Counted from the first letter of the stretch, positions 1 through 8,972 are shown. The stretch: 64,000 nt of DNA from Candidatus Zixiibacteriota bacterium (GCA_029860345.1 JAOUBJ010000006.1:1-64000); one strand, 5' to 3'. Notes: generated by a model not told the origin, from the sequence alone. Numbers and translations: made by a program.

Positions 1-2
1 CA

Positions 3-575
3 CCCCTGAATGCATCTGGTAAACTGGATATTCTGAGCGAGTCGGATCAATACGGCATGTCCAACCCCGAGAATCTCCCCGGCCCGGCCGCCGATGCCAA
101 CCATGATTACGACTGGTTTATCAATGAGATGCAACGTGAGGCTCAGGCGCCGCCTGGTTCTAAAGAGTCGGATGATGCGTCGGCATCGCAGGGGCTGTCG
201 GTTACAGACCCGGCCTCGTTTGTCGACCCCATCACACCGCCGCCCGGCCCGCCCGCCGCTGGTGAAAGTGTCGTAAAGTTCATTGATGAGTTCAAAAAGG
301 AAGTAGACAAGATTCATGACTCAGAACCTGAGAGCATTGCGGTAGAGTCCGACAAAACCGGCGGCAAGCGACCATCGGACGACCGAGGTTGGGAAGATTC
401 TCTGGAAAAGATTACACCCGACCGGATCAATCTGTTCAAGCGGGAATTCGTTGATCTGCTGGCTGAAAAAATCGCCTCAAAAATCGTAGACAAGATTGAC
501 AGTCAAAAACTACTCAGTATGTTAAAGAATGAGATCATGGCCCAACAAACTCAGAAAAGCCAGGATTATTCTTGA
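3..575 (+). CDS. Hypothetical acidic protein, 5'-partial
   Basis: I do not recognise this protein. The reading frame is open from the first bases of the window, so it is probably the C-terminal part of a longer protein. An internal ATG at 57 would give a 172-residue product but has no convincing ribosome binding site. The middle is low-complexity, rich in Pro, Ala, Gly and Asp, like a flexible linker. The last ~50 residues look helical and amphipathic, with alternating Lys and hydrophobic positions (LLAEKIASKIVDKI), as in a short coiled coil or docking helix. The stop is followed by a 168-base gap before dsbD on the same strand. Function unknown. Confidence 0.55.
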   Translation, partial: PLNASGKLDILSESDQYGMSNPENLPGPAADANHDYDWFINEMQREAQAPPGSKESDDASASQGLSVTDPASFVDPITPPPGPPAAGESVVKFIDEFKKEVDKIHDSEPESIAVESDKTGGKRPSDDRGWEDSLEKITPDRINLFKREFVDLLAEKIASKIVDKIDSQKLLSMLKNEIMAQQTQKSQDYS

Positions 576-743
576 ACGACCGTGCAAAACCCACCGGCCC
601 ATATTTGAGAGGCCGGCTACAAGCATCAGTGGTATTCATCACCGACAAATTGGAATTGATGTCCGGGCAGACAGACTCGGATACAGTGTGAACATGGAAC
701 GACCTGACACCCTCGGGGGTACGGCAATCTGGAAAAACGATTC

Positions 744-2648
744 ATGAAAGACGCTCTTGGGCGACCACGCCATCGTCTGGCTACGGCTGTCCTGACCTTT
801 TTGATCCTTGGTTGGTTCGCAAACGTTGTTTTGGCCGAAATAGATTTTGGCGGTCCACCGACAGACTTCGATGAACCGCTGGTGAATGTCTCGACCGCCC
901 TGTCCTACAGCAGTGTGGAAGCAGGCGAATCATACAGGGCCGCCCTGATTGCCCAGATGATACCGGGCTGGCATATCAACTCTGCTCATCCCTACCAAGA
1001 CTGGCTTATTGCCGCCCAACTTTCTTTTGAACCACCCCCGGGCTTTCAGCTGTCCGACATCGACTTTCCCGAGGGGCACGATGTGGCCTTTTTGGATGAA
1101 CAGATTTCCGTTTACTCGGATCGGGCGGTTTTTCTTTTCTCCGTCACGGTGGCGGCAGATGTTGCCGACGGCGTGTATTCACTACCGGTCGCATTGAACT
1201 ATCAGGCCTGCGATGATTCGACCTGTCGGCCGCCGGAAACAATTGAGTCGATGCTGACAATCAACGTTGGCCAATTGGGTACGCTCACACACACCGATTT
1301 TTTCGATAACAGTGAAGCTCAGACGGCTTCGAACCAACCCCCCAACGGCGGCGAGACCAACGAGCTGCAACAGTTGGTCGACAAATATGGCCTTTGGGGT
1401 TACTTCCTGGCGCTCGGTTTGGCTTTTGTGACGGGTTTGTTGTTGTCGTTCTCGCCCTGCACCTATCCGATGATTCCGATCACGGTCAGCATCTTTGCCG
1501 GCCAGCAGCGTTCGTTGGGTCGAGGCTTTATCATGTCGTTGTTCTATGTCGGTAGTATGGCTGTTATTTACGGCCTTATGGGGCTGGTTGTATCGTTGGT
1601 CGGTGGCGTCTTCGGCGCCTGGCTGGCCAGCACACCGGTAGTGATCGGTATCGCGGTGATCTTTTGTGTGTTTTCCCTTTCGATGTTCGGCCTCTATGAG
1701 TTGCAGGTACCGATGTTTCTCCGACAGAAACTGGGAACCACTAAAGGCGGCGGTGGAATCGGTGGAGCCATACTGTTGGGTGCGGTCGCTGCTCTGGTGG
1801 TCTCGCCCTGTGTGGGTCCGTTTGTGGCCGGAATACTTCTCTATATCGCCACCCACGGTTCGCCGTTAATCGGCTTCATAGTGCTGTTCGTCTTCGCCAT
1901 GGGACTGGGAACCTTGTTCATCATCATTGGAACATTCTCTTCAGCCATCAATTCCCTGCCGAGAGCGGGCGAATGGATGGACCAGGTCAAAAAGTTTTTT
2001 GGCTTCGTCCTGTTGATAATGGCCTTGTATTTCCTTCGCACGATCATACCGCCGATAACGATGGCCATTCTGACCGGCCTGCTTTTGTTAGCCTTCGGCG
2101 TCTTCGGCGGTGGACTGGATCGACTCACCGGCGAAGCCGGCGGGTTCGCTCGCCTCAAAAAGTACCTGGGTCTAATCTCGCTGCTCATAGGTGCCTACTT
2201 GCTCATCGGGACGATTCTGCTGGAAGGACTAATCCTGCCGCCGGCCTCCCGGTGGCTGCCGGCCGTTGGAGCCGGAACCTCACAGCAACAAGAGCACGGG
2301 ATCGATTGGCTCACCGACCTGGACAAAGGGCTCGCTCAGGCCAGAGCCGAGGGCCGGCCGGTCTTTATCGACACCTGGGCAACCTGGTGCGCCAACTGTC
2401 GTGTTCTGGAGAAGAAAACATTCAGTCATCCCGACGTTATCAAAGAGGCCGATCGTTTTGTGCCGATTCGCGTGCAGCTTGAAAAGGCCGACTCTGAGAT
2501 AACCAGGAACTTCATGGACCGTTTCGGCTTGAAAATATACTCTCTGCCCACCACGCTGCTGTTGGACTCTGAGGGCGCCACACAGATGATTCGACAAGGC
2601 GTCATCTCTCCGGAGGACATGGTCGCTCGGATGCAGCAAGTGAAGTGA
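744..2648 (+). CDS. dsbD: Thiol:disulfide interchange protein DsbD
   Basis: Inner-membrane reductase that carries electrons from cytoplasmic thioredoxin to periplasmic thiol proteins. The 634 residues follow the family's three-part plan. A signal peptide (about 1-31) is followed by a periplasmic alpha domain with the cysteine pair in ACDDSTC (near 156-161). The membrane domain carries two Cys-Pro-type motifs, SPCTYP (Cys near 239) and SPCVGP (Cys near 356). The C-terminal thioredoxin domain has the active site WCANC (Cys near 549 and 552). Length is close to the family norm. GGAAA lies 7 bases before the chosen ATG. A trxB gene that could feed this chain lies at 48768. High confidence. Confidence 0.96.
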   Translation: MKDALGRPRHRLATAVLTFLILGWFANVVLAEIDFGGPPTDFDEPLVNVSTALSYSSVEAGESYRAALIAQMIPGWHINSAHPYQDWLIAAQLSFEPPPGFQLSDIDFPEGHDVAFLDEQISVYSDRAVFLFSVTVAADVADGVYSLPVALNYQACDDSTCRPPETIESMLTINVGQLGTLTHTDFFDNSEAQTASNQPPNGGETNELQQLVDKYGLWGYFLALGLAFVTGLLLSFSPCTYPMIPITVSIFAGQQRSLGRGFIMSLFYVGSMAVIYGLMGLVVSLVGGVFGAWLASTPVVIGIAVIFCVFSLSMFGLYELQVPMFLRQKLGTTKGGGGIGGAILLGAVAALVVSPCVGPFVAGILLYIATHGSPLIGFIVLFVFAMGLGTLFIIIGTFSSAINSLPRAGEWMDQVKKFFGFVLLIMALYFLRTIIPPITMAILTGLLLLAFGVFGGGLDRLTGEAGGFARLKKYLGLISLLIGAYLLIGTILLEGLILPPASRWLPAVGAGTSQQQEHGIDWLTDLDKGLAQARAEGRPVFIDTWATWCANCRVLEKKTFSHPDVIKEADRFVPIRVQLEKADSEITRNFMDRFGLKIYSLPTTLLLDSEGATQMIRQGVISPEDMVARMQQVK

Positions 2649-2700
2649 CTTCTGCCCTGATTTTTTACCTTATACACTTGTTTTTTTTGCGGACGAGTTA

Positions 2701-2729
2701 TTGACTCGGAGCTTGACCAACTTTATATT
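2701..2729 (+). promoter_or_regulatory. Promoter for the DUF2064-creatininase pair
   Basis: A -35 box TTGACT (2701-2706) and a -10 box TATATT (2724-2729) are separated by exactly 17 bases. The predicted start is near 2736, giving a leader of about 27 nt with GCAGG before the ATG at 2763. Confidence 0.65.
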
Positions 2730-2762
2730 CCCGCCGATTAAAAAATAGCAGGTTTACAAACA

Positions 2763-3512
2763 ATGCCAAGACAGAAGAAAAACTCAAGTGTAATCGCCGT
2801 CTGCATCCAGGAGCCTTTTGAAGATGGGTCCAGCATGGACCTCGGTTCCATACAGGGGGACGACCTGCGATTTCTACATCAGGCGTTCATCTCCGATACC
2901 ATCACGCACGCCCTGGATATTGAGACGGCCGATACACGACTGTACTACATCGACGACACGGACCGCAAACGATTCGTCCAGATCATACACGACTACCTCC
3001 AGAAGAAACTGACAAATCAGAAAGCCGAAGCGTTCAAGAAACGGTTTAACCTGTTTGAACAGGAAAAGGAACGCTGGGGCATCCGAGCGGAAAAACTGTT
3101 CGCAGACTGTTTCGCTTCAGGCTACGATAACGTCTTGTTAGTCGGTAGTCGCACGCCGACGATTAGAGCCAGCATGCTCAAAGCCGCGCTGCGAAAGCTT
3201 GAAACGTCGGATGCCGTTTTCGGTCCCACCCCCGAAGGACGCTACTATATCATAGGCATGTCCGGCGGCGCGAGAATCCAGCTGAGTGATTTCGACTGGA
3301 AGTCACCCTCGATTTATTCGGAAGTGGTCGAAGCTCTGACGGCCAAGGGTCTGGCCTGGTCCGAGCAGGAGATTTGGTACGCAGTAGAGACCACCGATGA
3401 ACTTGAAATGATGGTTCGCGACATCAACCAATACCGCTACGAGGGAGACGAATCCACGGCCATCGAAACCGAGAAGGTCATGGAAAGACTGCTGGCCAAG
3501 CTGGGAGAATAG
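2763..3512 (+). CDS. DUF2064 / CofC-like nucleotidyltransferase-fold protein
   Basis: A 249-residue GT-A-fold protein of the DUF2064 (TIGR04282) group, distant relatives of CofC and other nucleotidyltransferases. The clearest match is around residues 120-165: a strand, then VGSRTPTI, a helix, AVFGPTPEGRYYIIGM. This matches the family pattern in which a GSDCP-type motif is followed by GPxxDGGYYLIG. The usual Asp and Cys of the first motif are replaced (SRTPT), so catalysis may be altered or lost. It has its own promoter and ends directly against the GTG of the creatininase-family gene, so the two are cotranscribed. The substrate cannot be told from sequence. Confidence 0.75.
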   Translation: MPRQKKNSSVIAVCIQEPFEDGSSMDLGSIQGDDLRFLHQAFISDTITHALDIETADTRLYYIDDTDRKRFVQIIHDYLQKKLTNQKAEAFKKRFNLFEQEKERWGIRAEKLFADCFASGYDNVLLVGSRTPTIRASMLKAALRKLETSDAVFGPTPEGRYYIIGMSGGARIQLSDFDWKSPSIYSEVVEALTAKGLAWSEQEIWYAVETTDELEMMVRDINQYRYEGDESTAIETEKVMERLLAKLGE

Positions 3513-4247
3513 GTGGAACTCAAGCTACAGCGATTGAGTTGGCTGAAAGTCTCGGAACTCGTTCCCCGCAAAATCGACACCGTCATACTACCAGTGGGCA
3601 CTGTTGAGGCGCACGGCTCCGACTGTCTGGGCACCGACAATTTCATTCCTGAGAACATTGCCGAAGGGATCGCCGAGCGCGTCAACGCGCTGGTCGCACC
3701 CACGCTGCCCTTCGGAATCACCAAGTCCCTGCAGCGTTATGCAGGTTGTATCACCTTGAAACCGGAAACCTTTGCCAACGCCGTTACTGAGATCATCGGA
3801 TCGTTCAAGCAAGCCGGATTCAAGAACGTGATTGTGATGAACGGTCACGGCGGCAACAACAACGTGCTCAAAACAGTCGCGCACGATTGCCATCGTGACT
3901 ATACCGTGAATGTCTGTGTCATTCATTGGTGGATGTTGTGCGCTCAGATGACCGAAGAGTTCTTTGGACATGTCGGCGGCCATGCCGGTACCGATGAAAG
4001 CGCCATGGTTCAGGCTATCGATGAAACTCTGGTCGACAAAGATGCATACGATCCCAAACAGGCCTGGTACTTCCGTCCCGGCGCCGATGTCTACCCTGTT
4101 CCCGGCACGATACTGCTATACAAAGATGGCGTCGGTGCGCCTGAATACGATGCCGAGAAATCCCGGCAGTACCGCGAGAAAGTAATCAAGACGGTCGGCG
4201 AGTTTACCGAGCTTGTGCTTACACGCTGGCGCCAGCAGGGGCTGTAG
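3513..4247 (+). CDS. Creatininase-family amidohydrolase
   Basis: A 244-residue member of the creatininase / MftE / ArfB-like metal-dependent amidohydrolase family. Metal-site motifs are visible: a Glu and His in GTVEAHG with Asp in GTDN (residues ~29-43), the NGHGGN signature (~110-115), and HAGTDESAM (~154-162), which supplies further ligands. The start is GTG, immediately after the upstream stop codon, so translation is probably coupled. Family members cleave creatinine, process mycofactocin or hydrolyse formamidopyrimidine in deazaflavin synthesis. Nothing nearby fixes the substrate. The adjacent CofC-like protein hints at cofactor metabolism, which is inference only. Confidence 0.85.
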   Translation: MELKLQRLSWLKVSELVPRKIDTVILPVGTVEAHGSDCLGTDNFIPENIAEGIAERVNALVAPTLPFGITKSLQRYAGCITLKPETFANAVTEIIGSFKQAGFKNVIVMNGHGGNNNVLKTVAHDCHRDYTVNVCVIHWWMLCAQMTEEFFGHVGGHAGTDESAMVQAIDETLVDKDAYDPKQAWYFRPGADVYPVPGTILLYKDGVGAPEYDAEKSRQYREKVIKTVGEFTELVLTRWRQQGL

Positions 4248-4265
4248 ACCCAGACAGGCGTCTGG

Positions 4266-4325
4266 GGGGTGCGCGTAGCGCGAGAGACAGGCTTGCCTGT
4301 CACCCTGAGCGCAGTCGAAGGGTAG
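4266..4325. repeat. Intergenic repeat mosaic between convergent genes
   Basis: Holds one double-hairpin element (GCGCG-TAG-CGCG at 4271-4282, then the stem-loop ACAGGCTTGCCTGT at 4287-4300). It is joined to one copy of the CACCCTGAGCGCAGTCGAAG repeat (4301-4322). The element reads as a weak terminator for the minus-strand gene ending at 4330. Confidence 0.7.
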
Positions 4326-4329
4326 TCAG

Positions 4330-5046
4330 CTATTTCTTCATCGCTTCTTTACGCATGGCCGGGGGTAGCTTCTCAATAGCATAGCGCAAAGCCGTGCGCG
4401 GCATGACGGCGCGATGTTTCAAGACGTAGTTATAGACTTCATCCCGGAACTCGTGCGTGGCTTCTTTCAGCATCCAACCGTACCCCTTTTGCACCAGGTC
4501 TTCCTCGTCCATCATGAGTGTGTCGGCGACTTCGAAAGCGTCCGACAATGCCTGCTTCTTTCTGAGCGACACAATCAGACAGACGGCCGAGGCGCGACGC
4601 ATCCACATGTTTTTTGATTTCGCCCACTTCTTGGTGCGTGGAATCAATTCCGGGTACATCAGAATCAAGTGCCCCAAGGCGCGACAGCATAGATTGTCGA
4701 CCGTGCCCCAGTTGACAAGATGTTTCTTGGCCCATCGTTCGAACCGTGCGAAGTCCGATTTCGTAAAGTCCTTGCGGCACCGAAAGGCAAAGTCGAAAGC
4801 CAACCCTATGCGTGCTTCGAGATCGGAGGACAGCAGTTCTTCGCAATGACCGAAGATATCTTTCTTGGACTTCTTCTTGATCGTTTCCCAGATGTCGTTG
4901 GACAACTGTTTGAAGACCGGTCCTTTGAGCATCCAGGGTTGATCCAGTTTTTCCTTGAAGAAGCGCTGGGCGTTGATACGGTACTTGCGGGACTCGTATT
5001 TTTTCAACTCACGCGCGACCTGTTTTAGGAATGGTGATGTTTGCAT
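4330..5046 (-). CDS. AlkD-like DNA alkylation repair protein
   Basis: A 238-residue HEAT-like helical-repeat protein of the DNA alkylation repair family (PF08713-type). Known members (AlkC/AlkD) excise positively charged alkylated purines without flipping the base. Seen here are regularly spaced amphipathic helices, the conserved YGWMLKEA helix, and VNWGTVDNLCCRALG with the Trp and Asp typical of the AlkD active-site groove. The frame opens earlier at 5079, but the ATG at 5046 has AGAGGAG just upstream and fits family length. It is convergent with the creatininase gene across a short repeat mosaic. The substrate is not predictable. Confidence 0.85.
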   Translation of the reverse strand: MQTSPFLKQVARELKKYESRKYRINAQRFFKEKLDQPWMLKGPVFKQLSNDIWETIKKKSKKDIFGHCEELLSSDLEARIGLAFDFAFRCRKDFTKSDFARFERWAKKHLVNWGTVDNLCCRALGHLILMYPELIPRTKKWAKSKNMWMRRASAVCLIVSLRKKQALSDAFEVADTLMMDEEDLVQKGYGWMLKEATHEFRDEVYNYVLKHRAVMPRTALRYAIEKLPPAMRKEAMKK

Positions 5047-5140
5047 GTTCTCCTCTGACTTTGTCCTAACATGCCTCATATTGTGGACAAGTCAATCACA
5101 TTTTCTGAGATTCCCTCAATTTCGTCCTGAGTAATGCCCG

Positions 5141-5352
5141 GTAGGGTGGGTCCGTCTTCGCCTGCACGCCGTGGCGCGGACCCGCCTTTATTGTCTGTCG
5201 TTCCGGGCTTTGACCCGGAATCCAGTACTCGACTCGAAGGAAGTATGCCGGATCAAGTCCGGCAGGACAGCATCGGACGCGCGTAGCGCGAAAGAGTGAT
5301 CTATCACCTCACCCTGAGCCCACCACCTCATCCTGAGCGGAGTCGAAGGATG
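5141..5352. repeat. REP-type repeat cluster
   Basis: The 318-base gap 5047-5364 has no gene. It holds a GTAG-started REP variant (5141-5189) and paired inverted words around CCGGATCAAGTCCGG. These are followed by a double hairpin (GCGTAGCGCG then GTGATCTATCAC at 5296-5307) and two copies of the CCTGAGC...GTCGAAGG repeat. The double hairpin lies just beyond the stop of the barrel protein gene, in terminator sense for it. Confidence 0.7.
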
Positions 5353-5364
5353 AAGTATGCCCCC

Positions 5365-6192
5365 CTAAAACCGCTCTAGATACGTCAGGCGAAACGAACG
5401 TGTGAAAGTGTCTGAATCGCGGCGATTAATCAGGAGGTCTTTCAAAAGAAACTCCAGTTCCAGATTCTCGGTCACCAACCACTTGATCCCTGTGTTGAGA
5501 TAACCTCTCCCCTTGCCGGAATACGGGTTGGTACTACCGTTGGGTAGTTTGGATTTATTGTCATCTAGAGCAGCATCGAATTCGGCTACGACAGCCAGGT
5601 TGTACTGGAACGTGGCATCGAAACCGACGAAGACGTTGGGATCGGTTTCGTCATCCCCCTCGTTTTCCAGCGAATAGTTGACCCCGGCATGCCAACCGGA
5701 TGTCCAATTGTAAAAATAGAAGCTTCGACTGACCACAGCGTAGAAACCGCGTGACTTGAAAGTGTAGCGATCCAGAGAGCTATCGCTTATCCAGGCGCCA
5801 AAACCCTGCGAGCAAAAGCCGAAGGTCACGGCCGGGAAAACCTCGATCTCATCAACGACACGAAACTTGACATTGAACTGGATCTGCGGATTCCAATTGG
5901 GATCGCGATTGGACAGAATGTTTTCGGCCCCATAGGAGATACCGAGCGTGAGTCGATTGGACAGGCCGATATTAGTGTAAGCCAGGCAGCCGCCGTTGGG
6001 ATAGAAACGAAAGCCGGCTGAGTAGTAGGCGCGGGGTAGCGTGCCCGCCGTCGGCATGTCCACCAGCCAGCGCGGCGGCACATCGTAGAGGCTGGTTTGG
6101 GCGTCATTGATCACTTGTTGCGCTGAGACCACCGTCGGAGCGGCGTTCAGCATTAGAAGGCAGATCAGCAGGGATCGGATAGTTCTATTCAT
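5365..6192 (-). CDS. Predicted outer-membrane beta-barrel protein
   Basis: A 275-residue exported protein with a signal peptide (about 1-24, cleavage near VSAQQ). The remainder alternates aromatic and polar residues and turns in the manner of a beta barrel. It ends in Phe (LTYLERF), the typical C-terminal signature recognised by the BAM complex. YNWTSGWHAGVNYSLENEGD and NLELEFLLKDLL are similar in style to YjbH-like outer-membrane proteins, but I cannot name the family with certainty. The frame opens upstream at 6249. The ATG at 6192 has AAAGG before it and begins the signal peptide. Confidence 0.7.
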   Translation of the reverse strand: MNRTIRSLLICLLMLNAAPTVVSAQQVINDAQTSLYDVPPRWLVDMPTAGTLPRAYYSAGFRFYPNGGCLAYTNIGLSNRLTLGISYGAENILSNRDPNWNPQIQFNVKFRVVDEIEVFPAVTFGFCSQGFGAWISDSSLDRYTFKSRGFYAVVSRSFYFYNWTSGWHAGVNYSLENEGDDETDPNVFVGFDATFQYNLAVVAEFDAALDDNKSKLPNGSTNPYSGKGRGYLNTGIKWLVTENLELEFLLKDLLINRRDSDTFTRSFRLTYLERF

Positions 6193-6274
6193 AGCACGAC
6201 CTTTGTTTATCGCGGTTTCTAATCGTTGAAAGATAGATGTCCTCCTCAAGATCAGTCAAACAAAAACCTGGTGT

Positions 6275-6303
6275 GTGATAAATCACTTCTTGCGCTTCGC
6301 GCC
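6275..6303. repeat. Double-hairpin repeat element
   Basis: GTGATAAATCAC (6275-6286) is followed by a short T-rich link and GCGCTTCGCGC. This copy reads in plus-strand terminator sense although both flanking genes are on the minus strand, so it is not an obvious terminator here. Confidence 0.7.
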
Positions 6304-6435
6304 TTGTGAAACTAACAAGCAGATATTCAAGTGGTCTTGGGCGACCCCGCCCGACACCTCTCTCCCACCTGGGGGCCGTCAGGCGAGTCGCCAGACAGCA
6401 CCTTTGCCAGATACCCACCGCAACGAACAAGTCCC

Positions 6436-6576
6436 GTCATTGCGAGCCACGCCAAGCGCGTGGCGCGGCAATCTCAAATTGTAGATGGAAGGCGATCCTT
6501 CGACTGCACACAGGGTAACGGCGGATGAGATTGCCGCGTCGTCCCCCGCTGGCGGCGGGGGACTCCTCGCAATGAC
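6436..6576. repeat. Short inverted-repeat element (MITE-like, 141 bp)
   Basis: Bounded by perfect 11-base inverted repeats GTCATTGCGAG (6436-6446) and CTCGCAATGAC (6566-6576), with no coding capacity. The interior carries a further palindrome around CCCCCGCTGGCGGCGGGGG. It lies in the gene-free stretch 6193-6638. No target duplication is obvious. Confidence 0.6.
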
Positions 6577-6638
6577 TCAGTAGGAGACTCTGCCAAAAGC
6601 CCGGACGTCCAGGCCACCCAACCTGCGACGGGCCGCTT

Positions 6639-7481
6639 TCAGTTCACACCGACTAAGCGGTAGAACTGTTCGGCCAGGTCGGCGGTGATAGGTCCGGTTG
6701 CTACCCTGTGGCTCTTGCGTCCTGCTTTGACTAACGAAACACCGACAACCAGTTTCAGCGAACTGGAGATGAACAACTCGTCCGAGTCAAGCAGTTGCAA
6801 GAGTGAGCAGTTCTTCTCGGCGATAGAGTGACCGATCCGGCGGGCTTCTCTCAGCACGATCTTACGTGTAATGCCCTCAAGACAACCGGACGAAATGGGT
6901 GGCGTGAAAATGCGCCCGTTCTTTACCCAAAACACATTGGCCGACGTAACCTCGGCTACCTTGTCGTCCTGGTTAAGCAGAAGAGCATCATCGCAGCCGG
7001 CCCGACGCGACTGCAAGAGGGCGGCCGCGTGGATCACATACGACAGTGTCTTGATACGTCGAAAGACCGACTTGTGATCAACACGAAAGCGAGACACCTG
7101 GATGCGGAAGGGCCGTGCAGGCATGGTGTGCGGCGAGGCGCTCAGGATCACCTGCGGTTTCCCCTGACGTCCGACCCAGCGGGCCGCTTCACCGGCGGTA
7201 AGCGTCAGCCGCAACTTGGTAATCCGATCCGGGTGAGCGCGCACTGTTTTCTTCATCCAGCCAGTCAAACGCTCGGGCGTCACAGGTATGTCCAGGCCGA
7301 TCACTTTGGCGCCTCGGTACAAACGGCTCAAGTGCTCCTTGAGAAAGATGATACGATCATCGACAGCCAGCAGCGTCTCGAACAACCCCTCGGCATACAA
7401 CAGGGCGTTGTCAAAGACCGAGATGCGGGCATCCTCGCGGTCGTGAAACCGTCCGTTGATAGTCGTAACAGTCTTCAGCAA
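6639..7481 (-). CDS. pabC: Aminodeoxychorismate lyase / class IV aminotransferase
   Basis: A 280-residue fold-type IV PLP enzyme. It opens with the usual NGRF...ISVFDNALLYAEGLFET motif. The PLP lysine is most likely Lys144 in RRIKTLSYV, followed by the EVTSANVFWV motif (Glu near 177) and GCLEGITR. Branched-chain aminotransferases share this fold. Overlap with pabB by 7 bases makes 4-amino-4-deoxychorismate lyase the better call: PabB makes aminodeoxychorismate and PabC removes pyruvate to give p-aminobenzoate for folate. No glutamine amidotransferase (PabA) is in the window, so that subunit must be encoded elsewhere. Confidence 0.85.
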   Translation of the reverse strand: MLKTVTTINGRFHDREDARISVFDNALLYAEGLFETLLAVDDRIIFLKEHLSRLYRGAKVIGLDIPVTPERLTGWMKKTVRAHPDRITKLRLTLTAGEAARWVGRQGKPQVILSASPHTMPARPFRIQVSRFRVDHKSVFRRIKTLSYVIHAAALLQSRRAGCDDALLLNQDDKVAEVTSANVFWVKNGRIFTPPISSGCLEGITRKIVLREARRIGHSIAEKNCSLLQLLDSDELFISSSLKLVVGVSLVKAGRKSHRVATGPITADLAEQFYRLVGVN

Positions 7482-8755
7482 ACCGTTTCCTCCTGCTGCA
7501 CACCAAGCGACTTGAGCAGATTGCGGGCCTTCAGAAGCATCTCGTCATATTCAGAATCGGGATCACTATCAGCCACGATACCACCACCGGCATGGACTTG
7601 ATACTGCCCCCCGGCGTGAATCATGGTTCGGATAGCGATATTGAAATCGGCCTTGTCACCATCCACGTATCCGATGCAGCCGGTATATACCGACCGCGGC
7701 AGAGTTTCCATGTCGGCAATAATTTCCACGGCGCGCTTCTTCGGTGCCCCGGTGATCGAACCCCCGGGCATGAGAGTTGCCACAATATCTTTCAACCGGA
7801 CATCGTTCCGCAGTTCGGCTGAGATATCGCTTACCAGATGAATCAACGATGAATAGGTTTCTGTCTTGAAGAGACGTTCGACTTCCACCGTCCCGGTCCG
7901 CGCGATACGTCCGAGATCGTTACGTTCGAGATCGACTATCATCAACAGTTCGGCGCGGTCCTTGTCAGACTCAAGGAGCCGACGGCGGCTGTAGTCGTTG
8001 GCCATAGGGTCATCGCTGGCGGCAATGGTCCCTTTGATGGGACCGGTGCTGATACGCCCGCCCTCTTTTAGAAACATCCGCTCCGGTGATGTTGAAAGTA
8101 TCTGATAATCTCCAAAATCCAGGTAGGCACTGTATGGAGCCGGGTTAAGACGCCTCAAACGACGGTACACATCGAAGGGAGGGGCGTCCGAGTTCACATC
8201 GATACGCGTCGTGAAATTGGCCTGGTAGATGTCTCCCTCGCGGATGTGGTCCTTAATAGCTCGGATGCGTTCTATGTAGTCGGCACGACTGGTTTGGATT
8301 AAACACTCGCCGCCGGATTGGTCGACAGCATCATCAATACTATTGGCACCGACGCTTTCGGTGTGGTCGAATTTCTGCGCCCGATCAAAGAACAGAAACC
8401 GCACCGACGGGATCGAACCGTACACGGACGGCGTGACACCGACAAACGGCAACATTGCTTCATACGAGATATACCCAACCGAAAAGTACTGCCGGCTTTC
8501 CCACAAACCTGAAAGTTCATCCCAAATATCGCGCCCCGGAAGCACCTGAACCGCTTCGCCCGACTTGCGAACCTGCACACGATTCTCATGAAGTGCAACA
8601 TCAATCTGCGGATCACCGGCGACAAACGAGTTGTGCCCGCGATCATCAAAGCGCAGGGTTGAATCCAGCCAAACCGATCCGGGCCTGCCTGCTACCGTCG
8701 CAAAAAACGCTTCCGGTGAAGACACAACTTCTTTGGTGACAATTTCTGTTTCCAT
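7475..8755 (-). CDS. pabB: Aminodeoxychorismate synthase component I
   Basis: A 426-residue chorismate-binding enzyme that aminates chorismate for folate synthesis. It has the C-terminal signatures of the anthranilate synthase I / PabB family: GDIYQANFTTR, STSPERML-type (STSPERMF), KGTIAAS, ERNDLGR and PGGSITGAPKKRAVEII. The frame extends upstream to 8926, but those extra 57 codons translate a dispersed intergenic repeat. The ATG at 8755 starts a normal-length protein and sits just below a promoter. It overlaps pabC by 7 bases, forming a two-gene operon. PabB is preferred over TrpE because of pabC. Confidence 0.92.
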   Translation of the reverse strand: METEIVTKEVVSSPEAFFATVAGRPGSVWLDSTLRFDDRGHNSFVAGDPQIDVALHENRVQVRKSGEAVQVLPGRDIWDELSGLWESRQYFSVGYISYEAMLPFVGVTPSVYGSIPSVRFLFFDRAQKFDHTESVGANSIDDAVDQSGGECLIQTSRADYIERIRAIKDHIREGDIYQANFTTRIDVNSDAPPFDVYRRLRRLNPAPYSAYLDFGDYQILSTSPERMFLKEGGRISTGPIKGTIAASDDPMANDYSRRRLLESDKDRAELLMIVDLERNDLGRIARTGTVEVERLFKTETYSSLIHLVSDISAELRNDVRLKDIVATLMPGGSITGAPKKRAVEIIADMETLPRSVYTGCIGYVDGDKADFNIAIRTMIHAGGQYQVHAGGGIVADSDPDSEYDEMLLKARNLLKSLGVQQEETVC

Positions 8756-8766
8756 ATCAGAGCGCC

Positions 8767-8794
8767 AAGCTAACGACCAGAACCGATTTGTCAA
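8767..8794 (-). promoter_or_regulatory. Promoter of pabB-pabC
   Basis: Minus-strand -35 box TTGACA (8789-8794) and -10 box TAGCTT (8767-8772), 16-base spacer. Eleven bases separate the -10 box from the pabB ATG, so the leader would be only about 4-5 nt. Confidence 0.5.
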
Positions 8795-8937
8795 CCCCCA
8801 GCAACAAGTTGCTTCTGTTGGGCACCAGCTTGCGGCGGCAACACAGCACGAAACAAAAGAGACCCAGTTATGGGCAGGCTTGACCCTGTCACCCTGAACG
8901 CAGTCGAAGGGTGCTCGTTGAGGCAAGAAATTTGTGA

Positions 8938-8966
8938 TTGAGCCGGGCTGCCGGGCTGCCTATATT
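8938..8966 (+). promoter_or_regulatory. Promoter of rarA, predicted leaderless
   Basis: The -35 box TTGAGC (8938-8943) and the -10 box TATATT (8961-8966) are 17 bases apart. The ATG at 8973 begins 7 bases after the -10 box, which is where transcription would normally start. There is no ribosome binding site. Confidence 0.6.
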
Positions 8967-8972
8967 GGGCAC

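Noticed and set aside
1182-1856. 224-residue minus-strand ORF inside dsbD
   Set aside because: It is a shadow of the dsbD reading frame, with no recognisable domain and biased composition.
8756-8926. N-terminal extension of PabB
   Set aside because: The extra 57 codons include a dispersed CCTGAACGCAGTCGAAGG repeat and lie beyond the promoter.
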